Origin: Lucinisca nassula
Lineage: Eukaryota > Mollusca > Bivalvia > Lucinida > Lucinidae
NCBI GenBank assembly: GCA_963580285.1
Contig: OY757011.1
Coordinates: forward strand, 152,246,745 to 152,310,744
Direction of reading: 5' to 3'
Length of the DNA: 64,000 nt
Shown here: piece by piece, positions 22,500-34,800 of the stretch
Layout: the number at the start of each line of letters is the position of its first letter
Position numbering within the stretch: the first letter of the stretch is position 1
The notes under the pieces: generated by a model
Seen by the model: the letters and a program-made list of their open reading frames with translations, nothing else
Told to the model about the DNA's origin: nothing
Database searches by the model: none
Made by a program: the position numbers and the translations under genes

Positions 22500-23696
22500 A
22501 TCAGCGTTATAATCACGGAAGACAGTATCGTGATCTGTCGTAACCTCATCTGGATTGTCTAATACCATGTTGATTGGTTCGTTTCTATCTGTATCCTCAT
22601 TTAATTTCCTACGGTTGGTTTCCTGTCTAATCGATTGCTGATTTGGACCATTTGTAATCAAATGTAATTTTCCATTAAGGAAATAACCCATTTTCCCTTG
22701 TTCCTTAATAGCGTTTAATTTTTCTCGCTAACGGCGGGTTAGATCATTTCCCACCCTAATGCCACATGGCCGGAGTGCGTCACGGGCCTTATATATCCCA
22801 TACTTATCATCATCGTGCCTGAATTTCATAATAACCAGTCCCAAACGCTGTTTTTATGCCATCCGATTCCCATTTTTTGTCGGGACAATCTACTTTTAAA
22901 ACCTGATCTACAATATATGCACGCAACTCATTGAATGATTCATAATCAGATTCTTGCAGACCGAATATCCTCATAGTATCTTTTTGGGTACGGGGATCGA
23001 GTGTATCTAATTCCTCCCCAATACCTTCCATTAAATCAATCTTGGCTAGAGAGTCGTCGTGCAGTTGATCTATATCCATTTGCATTTGATCCTGCAACCC
23101 ATACATCTCGTTTATATCGCTTTATCTATCTTCGTCGTGTTTTTCATTTGCTTTTGTTTGATTTCATTCACCTCCAGTTTTGTTTTTACACAATCTTCTT
23201 TTATTGATACTATTTCAGTTTTGATGACCGCCATGTCGTCTTTCGCCGATCTAATTTCTCCTAGGACCCTGCTTTCGCTTGCTGCTTTCGAATTTAATAA
23301 TCTCTCCGTTTCTTCACTTGTCGGTCCCGGATTTAATTTAACATCAGCTGAAAGGACTAATAAGTGTTCACACGTACAACTATTCGTAAATGCAAAACAA
23401 GCTCCGTTGATGTATGTGCTTTTGTAGACGCCAAAAAAAAAAAAAAAAAAAAAAAAAACAGGGACCATATCCTGGCATAAAATACCATCGAAAATCGATG
23501 GTACTACAGTTGTTATACCCAGGGTATTCCGGCAACTATATTCATCATGGCCAAGCATAACGGATACGTTATCATTCTGCAATCCCATTACTAGTGTCCT
23601 TTGACAAATGAATAGTATACTGGTTAATAGAAGGCACGTCACAAAAAGTAGTTGTTGCTGGCAGCGAAATTCTGTTATCGACCATAGACCATACAA
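22500..23696 (-). pseudogene. LINE ORF1 with 2A-like motif and coiled coil, broken
   Basis: The first 194-codon frame (23696-23112) has a hydrophobic N-terminal segment at about residues 16-31. A Phe run encoded by a T tract (23433-23458) follows, then LLVLSADVKLNPGP at about residues 112-126 (genomic ~23322-23363). This is a 2A-type ribosome-skipping motif with Lys in place of the usual Glu. A helical, heptad-like stretch comes next (SKAASESRVLGEIRSAKDDM onward). The next frame (23106-22810) has TMRIFGLQESDYESF, typical of the RNA-binding part of such ORF1 proteins. A last piece (22691-22491) has KMGYFLNGKLHLI-like sequence. N-terminal 2A motifs are known in CR1-type ORF1 proteins of invertebrates. 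Broken by stops and frameshifts. Confidence 0.75.
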
Positions 23697-24610
23697 TAGA
23701 TGAAAACAATAGAAGTTATTATCTCAGGCAGGTAAACACAGTTAAGTCATGAACACCTGGATAAATTCATCGACACACAGTTCAAAATATTCTCCAACAG
23801 TTATTAATCATATAAAAAAATATCGAAAATCACAGACCTCTGACATAATCGTATCCAGACATGCAAAATAACGAATATATCTCCACATTATTCAGTGTTC
23901 ATATTCACGGAAAAAGATCTTTAAATATATTATCTTTTATATATTTTATCCTCGATGTAAACAATGAATTTAACCGGTACAACTGCAACTGTCACTATTA
24001 TAGGATACCAGGATCAGGCCTGGGAGATCGTGCTCCTCCAGTAGTAAACCAGCATCAGGCCTGTGAGAACATCCTGCACCAGCATGATACCTGGATCAGG
24101 TCTGGGAAAGTATGCTGCACAAGTAGCATACCAAGGTTAAGCCCTAGAAACCATGCTGAACCAGTTGAAAACCTGGATTATGCCTGCAAGAGCTTGCAGC
24201 ACCCGTAGAAGAGCATACTGCACCCGTTGACTACCAGGGTCAAGCCTGAGGGACCCTGCTGGGAGAGCCTGCTACACACGTTTGATACCAGGGTCAAGCC
24301 TGTGAGACTTTGCTGCACCAGTAGGATATCAGGATCAGGCATGGGAGAGCATGCTGCACTCGTAGGATACATGGATCAGGCCTTGGAGAGCATGCTGTAC
24401 CAGTGGGATATTAGGCCAAGCCTGAGAGACCATGCTGCACCAGTAGGATTACAAGATCAGGTCTTGGAGACATTGCTGCACCCGTAAGATATCAGGATCA
24501 GGCATTGGAGAGCATGCTGCACCAGAAAAATAACAGGGTCATGCATGCGATACCTTACTGCACCAGAAGGATAACTTGGCCATGCCAGGGGGACCACCCG
24601 TAGGACAACA

Positions 24611-24716
24611 GGGTCAAATAAAAATCAAAAATGAGTTCCTTTAAGAGCAATGAAAACATTCATAAGAAAGAAGATGAGTCATACTACGCAGTTTCGGCTA
24701 ATAAAGCCTCATCAAG
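24611..24716 (+). mobile_element. Family B repeat fragment in satellite
   Basis: Starts CAAATAAAAATCAAAAATGA and keeps the micro-ORF start (SSFKSNENIHKKEDES), ending GCCTCATCA. The satellite flanks GGGTCA and AGCCTGG would be continuous without it. Confidence 0.8.
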
Positions 24717-27700
24717 CCTGGAAGAGCATTCCCTACCAGTATTATACCGGGATCAGGCCTGGTTGAACATTCTGCACCAGTAAGATACCAGGGTCAAGCC
24801 TGTGAAATCATGCTGCACCAGTAGGATACATGAATTAGGCTCGGGAAAGCATTCTGCACCCGAAGGATACCAGGGTCAAGCCTGAGACAATATGCTGCAC
24901 CAGTAGGATACCAGGATAAGGCCCGGGAGAGCATGCTGCACCAGTAGAATACCTGGATGAGGCCCGGAAGAGCATGCTGCATCGGTAGGATACCAGGAGC
25001 AGGTATGGGAGACCATGCTGCACCGGTAGAATACCAGGGTCAAGCCTCGGAGACCATGTGCAACCGTACAATACCAGAATCTGGCATGGGAGAGGATGCT
25101 GCACCAGTAGGATACCAGTGTCAAGCCTGATAGGCCATGCTGCAGCAGTAAGATACCTTGATCAGGCCTGGGAGAGCATGCTGCACCCATAGAACACCAG
25201 GATGAGACCTTGCTGCACCAGGAGGATACCAGCATCAGGTATGGTAGAGAATATGGCCTCCATAGAATACCAGAACCAGGCTTGAGAGAGCATGCTGTAC
25301 CAGAAGGATACCAGTTTCAGGCCTTGGAGAGCACGCGGCCTCCGTAGAATACCATAATCAGGTTTGGATGAGCATGCTGCACCAGAAGGATAACAGGATC
25401 AGGACTGGGAAACCATGATGCACCCGTAGGATACCAGGATCAGGACTTTGGAGCATGCTGCAACTTTAGAATACCAGGATCAAGCCTGAGAGACCATGCT
25501 GCACCAGTAGGGTACCTTGATCAGGACTTAGAGACTATGCTGCATACGTATGATACCTGGATCCGGCCTTGGGGAGCATGTTACATCCGTAGGATACCGG
25601 GATAAGACCTGAGAGACGATGCTGCACCCTAAGGAGACAGACCATGCTTCATCAGGACAACCTCGATCAAGCAGAGCCTGTTGCACCATTTGGATACTAC
25701 GGTCGGGAGAGAATACTGCACCCGTAAAATACCAGGATCAGGCCTTGGAGAGCATGCAGTACCAGAAGGATAAAAGTATAAGGACAGGGAGACCATGCTG
25801 CATCCGTAGGATACTAGGATCAAGCATGAGACACCATACTGCTCCATTAAGATAGCAGGATCGGGCCTGGGAGAGCATTAGGTACCCGAAGGTTTCGATG
25901 ATCAGGCCTGGGAGAGCATGCTGCCCAGAAGGATATCAGGGTAAAACATGAGAGATCATGCGGCACCAGTAGGATACTAGGACCAGGTCACTGAGAGTTT
26001 TCGGCACCCGTAGAATTCCAGATCAGGCCTGGGAGAAGATGCTGCACCAGCAGGATAACAGGATCAGGCCTTGGAGACCATGCTGCACCCATAGGATACC
26101 ATGGTCAGGCCTCAAAGAGCAAGCTGCACCCGTAGGATACCAGGGTCCAGTCTGAGAGACCATGCTGCACCAGTAGGATACCTCGATCAAGCCTGGTAGA
26201 GCATGCTGCACCCGTAGATCATCGGGATCCGGCCTGTGAGAGCATACTGCACGCGTAGGATACCAGGATCAGGCCTGAGAGAGCATTCGGCACCCGTAGG
26301 ATTCCAGATCAGGCCTGGGAGAGCATGTTGCAACAGAAGGATAACAGGATCAGGCCTTGGAGACCATGCTGCACCCATAGGATACCAGGACCAGGCCTCG
26401 GAGAGCATGCTGTACCCGTAGGATACCAGGGTCAAGTCTGAGAGACCATGCTGCACCAGAAGGATACCTGAATCAAGCCTGGAAAAGCGTACTGCACCCG
26501 TAGGATACCGGGATCAGGCCTGGGAGAGCATACTGCACGCGTAGGATACCGGGATCAGGCCTTTGAGACAATGCTGCACCCGTAGGACACTTGTGTCAGG
26601 CCAGGGAGAGCGTGCTGCACCCGTAGGATATCGAGATCTGGCCTGGGAGAAAATGTTGCCTCCGAAGGAGACCAGTGTCAAGCATAAGACACCATGCTAA
26701 ACCTGTAGGATTACAGGATCATGCTGTATCCGGGATCAGGCTTGAGAGACTTTGCACCCGTATGGCACCAGGATTAGGCCTTTGAGAATATGCTGCACCC
26801 ATAGGATACCAGCCTGAGAGACAATGCTGCATCAGTGGATTAGGCATGGGAGACCATGCTGCACACGAAGGATACCAGGATCAGGCATCGAAGAACATGC
26901 TCCACTAGAAAGATAACAGGGTCATGCCTGGGATACCTTTCTGCACCAGAAGGATAACTGGGTCATGCCTTGGGGACTGTGCTGAACCCGCAGGATACTA
27001 GGATCAGGCCTGAGAGAGCAGGCTGCACCAGAAGGATAAAAGGATATGGCATGGGAGGGCATGTCGCACCAGTAGTATACCTGGATCAGGCCTGGGAGAC
27101 CATGCTGCATCCGTAGGATAACTGCAACAAGTCTGGAGAGCATGCTGCACCCGCAGGACACCAGGACAAGGCCTGTGAGACCATGCTGCACCAGTACGAT
27201 ACAAGGATCAGGCCTAGGAGAGCATGCTGCACTCGCAGGATACCTGTATCAGGCCTGTGAGAGCATGATGCAGCAGAACAGGATTAGGCCTGGGTGACCA
27301 TGTTCCACCCGTAGGATACCAGGATCAGGCAAGGAGAACCCATGCCTGTGTACCTGGATCAGGCCTGGGAGAATATTCTGCACCGGTATGATACCTGGAC
27401 CAGGCCTGGGAGAGCATGCTGCAACCGTAGGATACCATGCTGAAGCCTGAGAGAATATGCTGCATCAGTAGGATACATTGATCAGGCCTCAGAGAGTGTT
27501 CTGCACCCGAAGGATACCTGGATCAGGCTTGGGAGACCATGTTGCACCGGTATGATACTTGGATCAGGCCCGGGAGACCATGCTACACCCGTAGGTTATC
27601 AGGTTTAAGCCTGAGAGACCATGCTGCACCAGAAGGATACCTGAACCAGGCCTGGGAGAGCATGCTACCCCCGCGGATACTTGGCTCAGGCTTGGGAGAC

Positions 27701-28355
27701 CATGCTGCGCCGGTAGGATACCTGGATCAGGCCTGGCTGAGCATGCAGCTACCCTATGATACCACGCTAAAGCCTGAGAGACCATTCTGCACTAGTAGAG
27801 CAACTTGATGAGGCCAGGTAGAGCATGCTGCACCCTAAGTTACCAGTATCAAGCCTGGGAGACTATGCTGCACCAGGAGGATAACAGGATCAGGCCTGGG
27901 ACACCATTGTAAGCCTGAGAGAGAGACCATGCTGCATCCGTAGGATACCAAGATCAGGCATGGGAGAGCATGTTTCACTCGTAGGATACCAGGGTCAAGC
28001 CTGAGAGACCATGCCGCACTAGTAGGATACCTTGGTAAGGCCTGGGAGAGGATGCTGCAGTTGTAGGATTGGGGCACCATGCTGCACCGGTATGATACCT
28101 GGATCAGGCCTGTGAGAGTATGCTGCACTCGGAGGATACGAGGTCCAAGCCTGAGAGACAATGCTGCACCAGTAGGATACCTGGATTAGGCCTGGGAGAG
28201 CATGTTGCACCCGAAGGTTACCAACATTAGGCCTGGTATACCATGCTACACCAGTAGGATAACAGGATCAGGCCCGAGATGTCATGCTACACCATTTGGA
28301 TACTAGGATCAAGCCCGGGAGAGCATGCAGTACCTTGGGGATATCGGATTAGGCT

Positions 28356-29048
28356 TATATTTTACTTTTGGTCCTTTGAGATCAGCGTGAATATTCTGAG
28401 AAACCAGAAATAAATTATTGGTTTAGACTCATATTCTAGAAGGTTTTTAATTTTTTGGACCCCATTTTGATTTATATTCGTCTTTGAATCGACTGCCTAT
28501 TCGAAATTCGCAAAATTGCAGTATGTTTCCTCTGGCTTTCTTTGCCGCATGATTACAGGGTCACTGATGAGGCTTTATTAGCCGAAACTACGTAGTATGA
28601 CCCATCTTCTTTCTTATGAATGTTTTCATTGTTCTTAAAGGAACTCATTTTTGATTTTTATTTGCCTTCACTGCAGCTGGTGTTGTGCCGTGTGGCGGCC
28701 GTAAAAAGTCTCCCCGTACATCAACCATAGTGCAGTTTATATTTTACTTTTGGTCCTTTGAGATCAGCGTGAATATTCTGAGAAACCAGAAATAAATTAT
28801 TGGTTTAGACTCATATTCTAGAAGGTTTTTAATTATTTGGACCCCATTTTGATTTATATTCGTCTTTGAATCGACTGCCTATTCGAAATTCGCAAAATTG
28901 CAGTATGTTTCCTCTGGCTTTCTTTGCCGCATGATTACAGGGTCACTGATGAGGCTTTATTAGCCGAAACTACGTAGTATGACCCATCTTCTTTCTTATG
29001 AATGTTTTCATTGTTCTTAAAGGAACTCATTTTTGATTTTTATTTGTA
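28356..29048 (-). mobile_element. Family B dimer (TRIM-like) inserted in satellite
   Basis: Two nearly identical ~310-bp direct copies (28356-28668 and 28737-29048) are separated by ~68 bp of unrelated sequence containing TGTGCCGTGTGGCGGCCG. The homologous positions in the second block (33394-33400) and the inverted block (near 39335) lack it, so it is a discrete insertion. Direct repeat, short centre, direct repeat resembles a terminal-repeat retrotransposon in miniature. A two-unit tandem is the alternative. Confidence 0.8.
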
Positions 29049-30759
29049 AAGCATGCTGCGCCGGTAAGATACCAGAATCAAGCCTTGGAGAGCATGCTGC
29101 ACCCGTAGGATTCCAGGGTCAAGCCAGAGAGACCATGTTGCACACGTAGGATACCAGGATCAGGCATGGGAGACCATGCTGGACCAGTAGGACGCCAGGA
29201 TCAAGCCTGAGAGAGCCTGCTGCACCCGTAGGATATCAGGATCTGACTTGGGTAGCATGCTGCACCCGTAGGATACCAGGGTCAAAAGTGAGAGGTCATG
29301 CCGCACCAGTAGAATACCTGGATCATGCCTTGGGGACCATGCTGCACCCGTAGGTCAAGCCTGTGAGAGCATGCTGAACCCGTAGGATACCAGGATTTCG
29401 CATGGGAGAGCATGTTGCACCAGTAGGATACCAGTGTCAAGCCTGAGAGGTCGTGTTGCACCAGTAGGATACCTGGATCAGGCCTTCGGGACCATGCTGC
29501 ACAATAAGGATACATGCATCAGGCCTGAGAGAGCATGCTGCACCCATAGTACATCAGGATCAGGCCTGTGATACCATGCTGCACTATAAGGATACCAGGA
29601 TCAGATCTTGGAGAGAATGCTACAACCGTAGTATACTAAGATCAAGCCTGGGAGAGCATGCTGCACCCGAAGGATATCAGGATTGGGAGAAGATGCTGCA
29701 CCCGTAGGATACCAGGATCAGGCCCGGGTGAACATGCTGCAACATAAGGATACCGGCATCAGGCTTGGGAGAGCATGCTGCACCCGTAGCATATTACGAT
29801 CAAGCCTGGAAGAGCAAGCTGCATCAAGAGGAAAACAGGATAAGGCTTGGGAGACCATGCTGCACCCGTAGGATACCAGGATCAGGCCTGGGTGACCATG
29901 CTGCATCACTTGGATACCTGGATCAGGCCTGGGAGAGCATTCTGCACCCGTAGGATACCAGAATCAGGCCTGCAACAGTGGGATACTTAGGATCAGGCCT
30001 GGGAGAGCATGCGGTCCGCGTAGTATACTAGGATCAGGCCTGGGAGAGCATGCTGCACCAGTAGGATACCAGGATCAGGCCTGGGAGAGCATTCGCCACC
30101 TGTAGGATTCGAAGATCAGACCTGGGATACCATGCTGCACTAGTAGGATTCCTGGATCAGGGCTGAGAGAGCATGCTGCACCTGTAGGACATCGGGACCA
30201 GGCCATGGAGAGCATGCTGCACCCATAGGATACCGGGATAAGGCCTGGGAGGCCATGCTGCACCCGGAGGTTCCCTGGATCAGGCCAGGGAGAGTATGCT
30301 ACATCCGTAGGATACCGGGCTCAGGCCTGGGAGAACATCCTGCATCCGTAGGATACCAGGGTCAAGCCAGAGAGAATGCTCAACCAAAGAATAACTGGCT
30401 CATGCCTAGGAGTCCTTGCTGCACCCGTAGGATCCTCGGGTCAAGCCAGAGAGACACTGCTGCACCAGTGGCATACCTGGATCAAGCCTAGGAGACCATG
30501 CTGCACACGCAGGGTACCAGAATCAGGCCTGGAAGATCATGCTTCACCAGAAGGATAACAGGGCCTGGGATGACTTGCTGCATCAGAAAGATAACTGAAT
30601 CATGCCTGGGGGCCATGCTGGACACGTAGAACAACAGGGTCAAGCCTGGGAGAGCTTGCTGCATCCGTTGCATACCAGGATCAGGCCTTGGAGAGCATGC
30701 TGTACCAATAGGGTACCAGTATATGGCATTGGAGAGCATACTGAACCAGTAGTATACCT

Positions 30760-30911
30760 GGATCAAATAAAAAAAAAAATGAGTTCCTTTAAGAGCAATG
30801 AAAACATTCATAAGAAAGAAGATGGGTCATACTTCGTAGTTTCGGCTAATAAAGCCTCATCAGTGACCCTGTAATGATCCGGCAAAGAAAGCCAGAGGAA
30901 ACATACTGCAA
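30760..30911 (+). mobile_element. Family B repeat, partial copy
   Basis: Begins CAAATAAAAAAAAAAATGAG after satellite TGGAT. The micro-ORF start is conserved (MSSFKSNENIHKKEDGSYF). Ends near GATTTCCGAATAAGCCTGGG, where satellite resumes. Absent from the corresponding place in block 2. Confidence 0.8.
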
Positions 30912-31895
30912 TTTTGCGATTTCCGAATAAGCCTGGGAGACCCTGTTGCACCCGTAGGATAACTGCATCAGTCCTGGGAGAGCATGTTGCACCCACAGGA
31001 CACCAGTCTAAAGCCAATGAAATCATGCTGACCAATTGGATGCGAGGATCAGGTCTTGGAGAGCATGCTGCACCCGTAGGATACCAGTATCAGGCTTGGG
31101 AGTGCATACTGCAGCAGAATAATAACATGTTTAGGCCTGGGAGACCATTTAGCATCCGTAGGATACCAGGAACAAGCCTAGGAGAGCATGCTACAACCGT
31201 ATGATACCAGGGTCAAGCCTGATAGACCATGCTGCACTAGAAGGATAGCTGGATTTGTCCTTGGAGAGCATGCTGCACCCGTAGGATACCAGGAAAAGGC
31301 CTGTGAGATCATGCTGCATCAGTAGGATGCCAGGACCAGGCCAGGGAGAGCATGCTGCGCCCTTAGGATACCAGGATAAGGCCTGGAAGACCATGTTGCA
31401 CCAGTAAGATACCTGGATCAGGCCTGGGAAAGCATGTTGCACCTGTAGGATACCAAGACCAGGCCTGGGAGAGCATGCTACACCAGGGTCAAGCCTGAGA
31501 GAACATGCCCGAGAGACCATGCTGCACCGGTAGGATATCAGATTCAGGCCTGGGAGAGCATGCTACACCCGAAGAATACCAGGGTCAAGCCTGAGAGACC
31601 ATGCTGCACCAAGAGGATAGCTGGATCAGGCCTTGGAAAGCATACTGCCCCCGTAGGATACCCGAATCATGCCTGCGAGACCCTGCTGCACCGGTATGAT
31701 ACCTTGATCAGGCCTGGGAGTCCATGCTGCAACCGTAGGATACCAGGGTCAAGCCTGAGAGACCATGCTGCACCAGTAGGATACCTGGATCAGGTCTTGG
31801 AGAGCATGCTGCACACTTAGGTTACCAGGATCGGGCCTGGGAGACCATGCTGCACCAGAAAGATAACAGGATCAGGCCTGTGAGACCATGCTGCT

Positions 31896-34800
31896 CCCAC
31901 AGGACACCAGGACAAGGCATGTGAGACCATGTTGCACCAGTAGGATACCAGGATCAGGCCTAGGAGAGCATGCTGCACCCGCAGTATACCTTATCAGGCC
32001 TGTGAGAGCATGATGCTGAGGAACTGGATTAGGCTTTGGTGACCATGTTCCACCCGTAGGATACCAGGATCTGGCCAGGAGAACCCATGCCTGGGTACCT
32101 GGATCAGGCCTGGGAGACCATGCTGCAGCGGTATGATACCTAGCCCAGGCCTGGGGGAGCATGCTGCAACCGTATGATACCAGGCTCAAGCCTAAGAGAC
32201 CATGCTGCATCAGAAGGATTCATTGATCAGGCCTCGGAGAGCATTCTGCACCCGAAAGATACCTGGATCAGGCTTGGTAGACCATGCTGCACCGGTATGA
32301 TACTTGGATCAGGCTTGGGAGACCATGCTGCACCGGTAGGATACCAGACTCAAGCCTGAGAAACCATGCTGTACCAGTAGGATACCAGGATCAGGCCTGG
32401 GAGACCATGCAGGCCTGGGAGACCATGCTACACCCGTATGTTACCAGGCTTAAGCCTGAGAATCCATGCTGCACCAGAAGGATACCGGAACCAGGCCTTG
32501 GAGAGCATGCTACACCCGTAGAATACCTGGCTCAGGTTTGGGAGACCATGCTGCATCGGTAGGATACCTGGATCAGACCAGACTGAGCATGCTGCTACCC
32601 TATGATACCAAGCAAAAACCTGAGAGACCATTCTGCACCTGTAGGGTACCTTGATCAGGCCAGGTAGAGCATGCTGCACCGTAGGTTACCAGTATCAAGC
32701 CTGGGAGATTATGCAGCAAGAGGATGATAACAGGATCTGGCCTGGGATACCATCCTGCACACGTACGATGCCAGAATCAGGCCTGGGAGAGCATGCTACA
32801 CCCGTAATATGTCAGCGTCAAGCCTGAGAGACCATGCTACACGCATAGAATACCAGGATCATGCCTGGGAGAGTATGCTGCACCAGTAAGATACCAGGAT
32901 CAGGCCTGGGAGAGCATGTTGCACCCGTAGGATACCGGGGTCAAGCCTGAGAGATCATGATTGGGAGACCATGCTGCATCCGTAGGATACCAGGATTAGG
33001 CATGGGAGAGCATGTTTACTCGTAGGATACCAGGGTCAAGCCTGAGAGACCATGCCGCACCAGTAGGATACCTTGGTTAGGCCTGTGAGAGGATGCTGCA
33101 GTCGTAGGATTGGGACACCATGCTGCACCGGTATGATACCTGGATCAGGCCCGTGAGAGTATGCTGCACTCGTTGGATACGAGGTCCAAGCCTGAGAGAC
33201 AATACTGCACCAGTAGGATAGCTAGATTAGGCCTGGGAGAGCATGCTGCCCCCGAAGGATACCAACATTAGGCCTGGTATACCATGCTGCACCAGTAGGA
33301 TAACAGGATCATGCCCGAGATGCCAGGCTACACCATGTGGATACTAGGATCAGGCCTGGGAGAGCATGCCGTATCTTGGTGATATCGGATTAGGCCATGT
33401 AAAGCATGCTGCGCCGGTAAGATACCAGAATCAAGCCTGGGAGAGCATGCTGCACCCGTAGGGTTCCAGGGTCAAGCCAGGTAGACCATGTTGCGTACAT
33501 AGGACGCCTGATGAGGCAAGGGAGACCATGCTGCACCAGTAGGACGCCTGGATCAAGCCTGAGAGAGCCTGCTGCACCCGTAGGATATCAGGATCTGGTT
33601 TGGTTAGCATGCTGCACCCGTAGGATACCAGGGTCAAGAGTGAGATATCATGCCGCACCAGTAGGATACCTGGATCAAAGCTAGGGGACCATGCTGCACC
33701 CGTAGGTCAAGACTGTGAGAGCATGCTGAACCCGTATGATACCAGGATTTCGCCAGTAGGATACCAGTGTCAAGCCTAAGAGGTCGTGTTGCACCAGTAG
33801 GATACCTGGATCAGGCCTTCGTGACCATGCTGCACCCTAAGGATATCTGCATCAGGCCTGAGAGAGCATGCTGCACCCATAGTACATCAAGATCAGGCCT
33901 GTGATACCATGCTGCACTATTAGGATACCAGGATCATGCCTTGGAGAGCATGCTGCAACCGTAGTATACTAAGATCATGCCTGGGGGAGCATGCTGCACC
34001 AGAAGAATATCAGAATTTGGAGAAGATGCTGCTCCCGTAGGATACCAGGGTCACGCCCAGGTGATCATGCTGCAACATTAGGATACCGGGATCAGGCCTG
34101 GGAGAGCATGCTCCACCCGTAGTAAATTAGGATCAAGCCTGGAAGAGCAAGCTGCATCAAGAGGAAAACAGGATAAGGCTTGGGAGACCATGCTGCACCC
34201 GTAGGATACCAGGATTAGGCCTGGGTGACCATGTTGCATCACTAGGATACCTGAATCAGGCCTGGGAGAGCGTGCTGCACCCGTAGGATACCAGGATCAG
34301 GCCTGGGAGAGTATGCTGCAACAGTGGGATACTTAGGATCAGGCCTGGGAGAGCATGCGGTCCCCGTAGTATACCAGGATCAGGCCTGGGAGAGCACCAG
34401 AAGTGTAACAGGATCAGGTCTGGGAGACCATGCTGTACCAGTATGATACCAGGATCAGGCCTGGGAGAGCTTTCGCCACCTGTAGGATTCGAAGATCAGG
34501 CCTTGGATACCATGCTGCGCCAGTAGGATTCCTTGGTCAGGGCTGAGAGAGCATGCTGCACCTGTAGGACACCGGGACCAGGCCTGAAAGAGCATGTTGC
34601 ACCCGTAGGATACCGGGATAAGGCCTGGGAGAACATGCTGCACCCGGAGGTTCCCTTGATCAGGCCAGGGAGAGCATGCTTCATCCGTAGGATACCGGGA
34701 TCAGGCCTGGAGATCATGCTGCACCCGTAGGATACCAGGGTCAAGCCTGAGAGAATGCTTAACCAAAGAATAACAGGCCCATGCCTAGGAGTCCATGCAG

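Larger units (their letters stand above)
19284..23999 (-). mobile_element. CR1-like non-LTR retrotransposon, ~4.7 kb
   Basis: Minus-strand LINE inserted in the satellite. It has ORF1 (23696 to ~22500), ORF2 with endonuclease and reverse transcriptase (22448 to 19438), and a short 3' region. The 3' region has a GGGCCAAGGGCCT stem and AATAAA just before the 3' end. ATAGGA occurs at both junctions (19278-19283 and 24000-24005), a plausible 6-bp duplication. The inverted right arm has the uninterrupted satellite around 41565, including the distinctive GGGAGATCGTGCTCCTCCAG that follows the LINE here. Multiple frameshifts and stops show it is inactive. Confidence 0.85.
27150..31895 (+). repeat. Higher-order satellite block, direct copy 1
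   Basis: A ~4.7-kb stretch of 41-bp units with idiosyncratic variants that recur in order at 31896-36370. Examples are the GAGAACCCATGCCTG truncation (27337 and 32083), GGATATCGGATTAGGC (28340 and 33379) and TTCGCCACCTGTAGGATTCG (30092 and 34471). Contains family B insertions absent from the other copies. Confidence 0.85.

Noticed and set aside
21448..23427. Plus-strand open frames opposite the LINE
   Set aside because: Antisense shadows of ORF1 and ORF2, which carry recognisable motifs on the minus strand.
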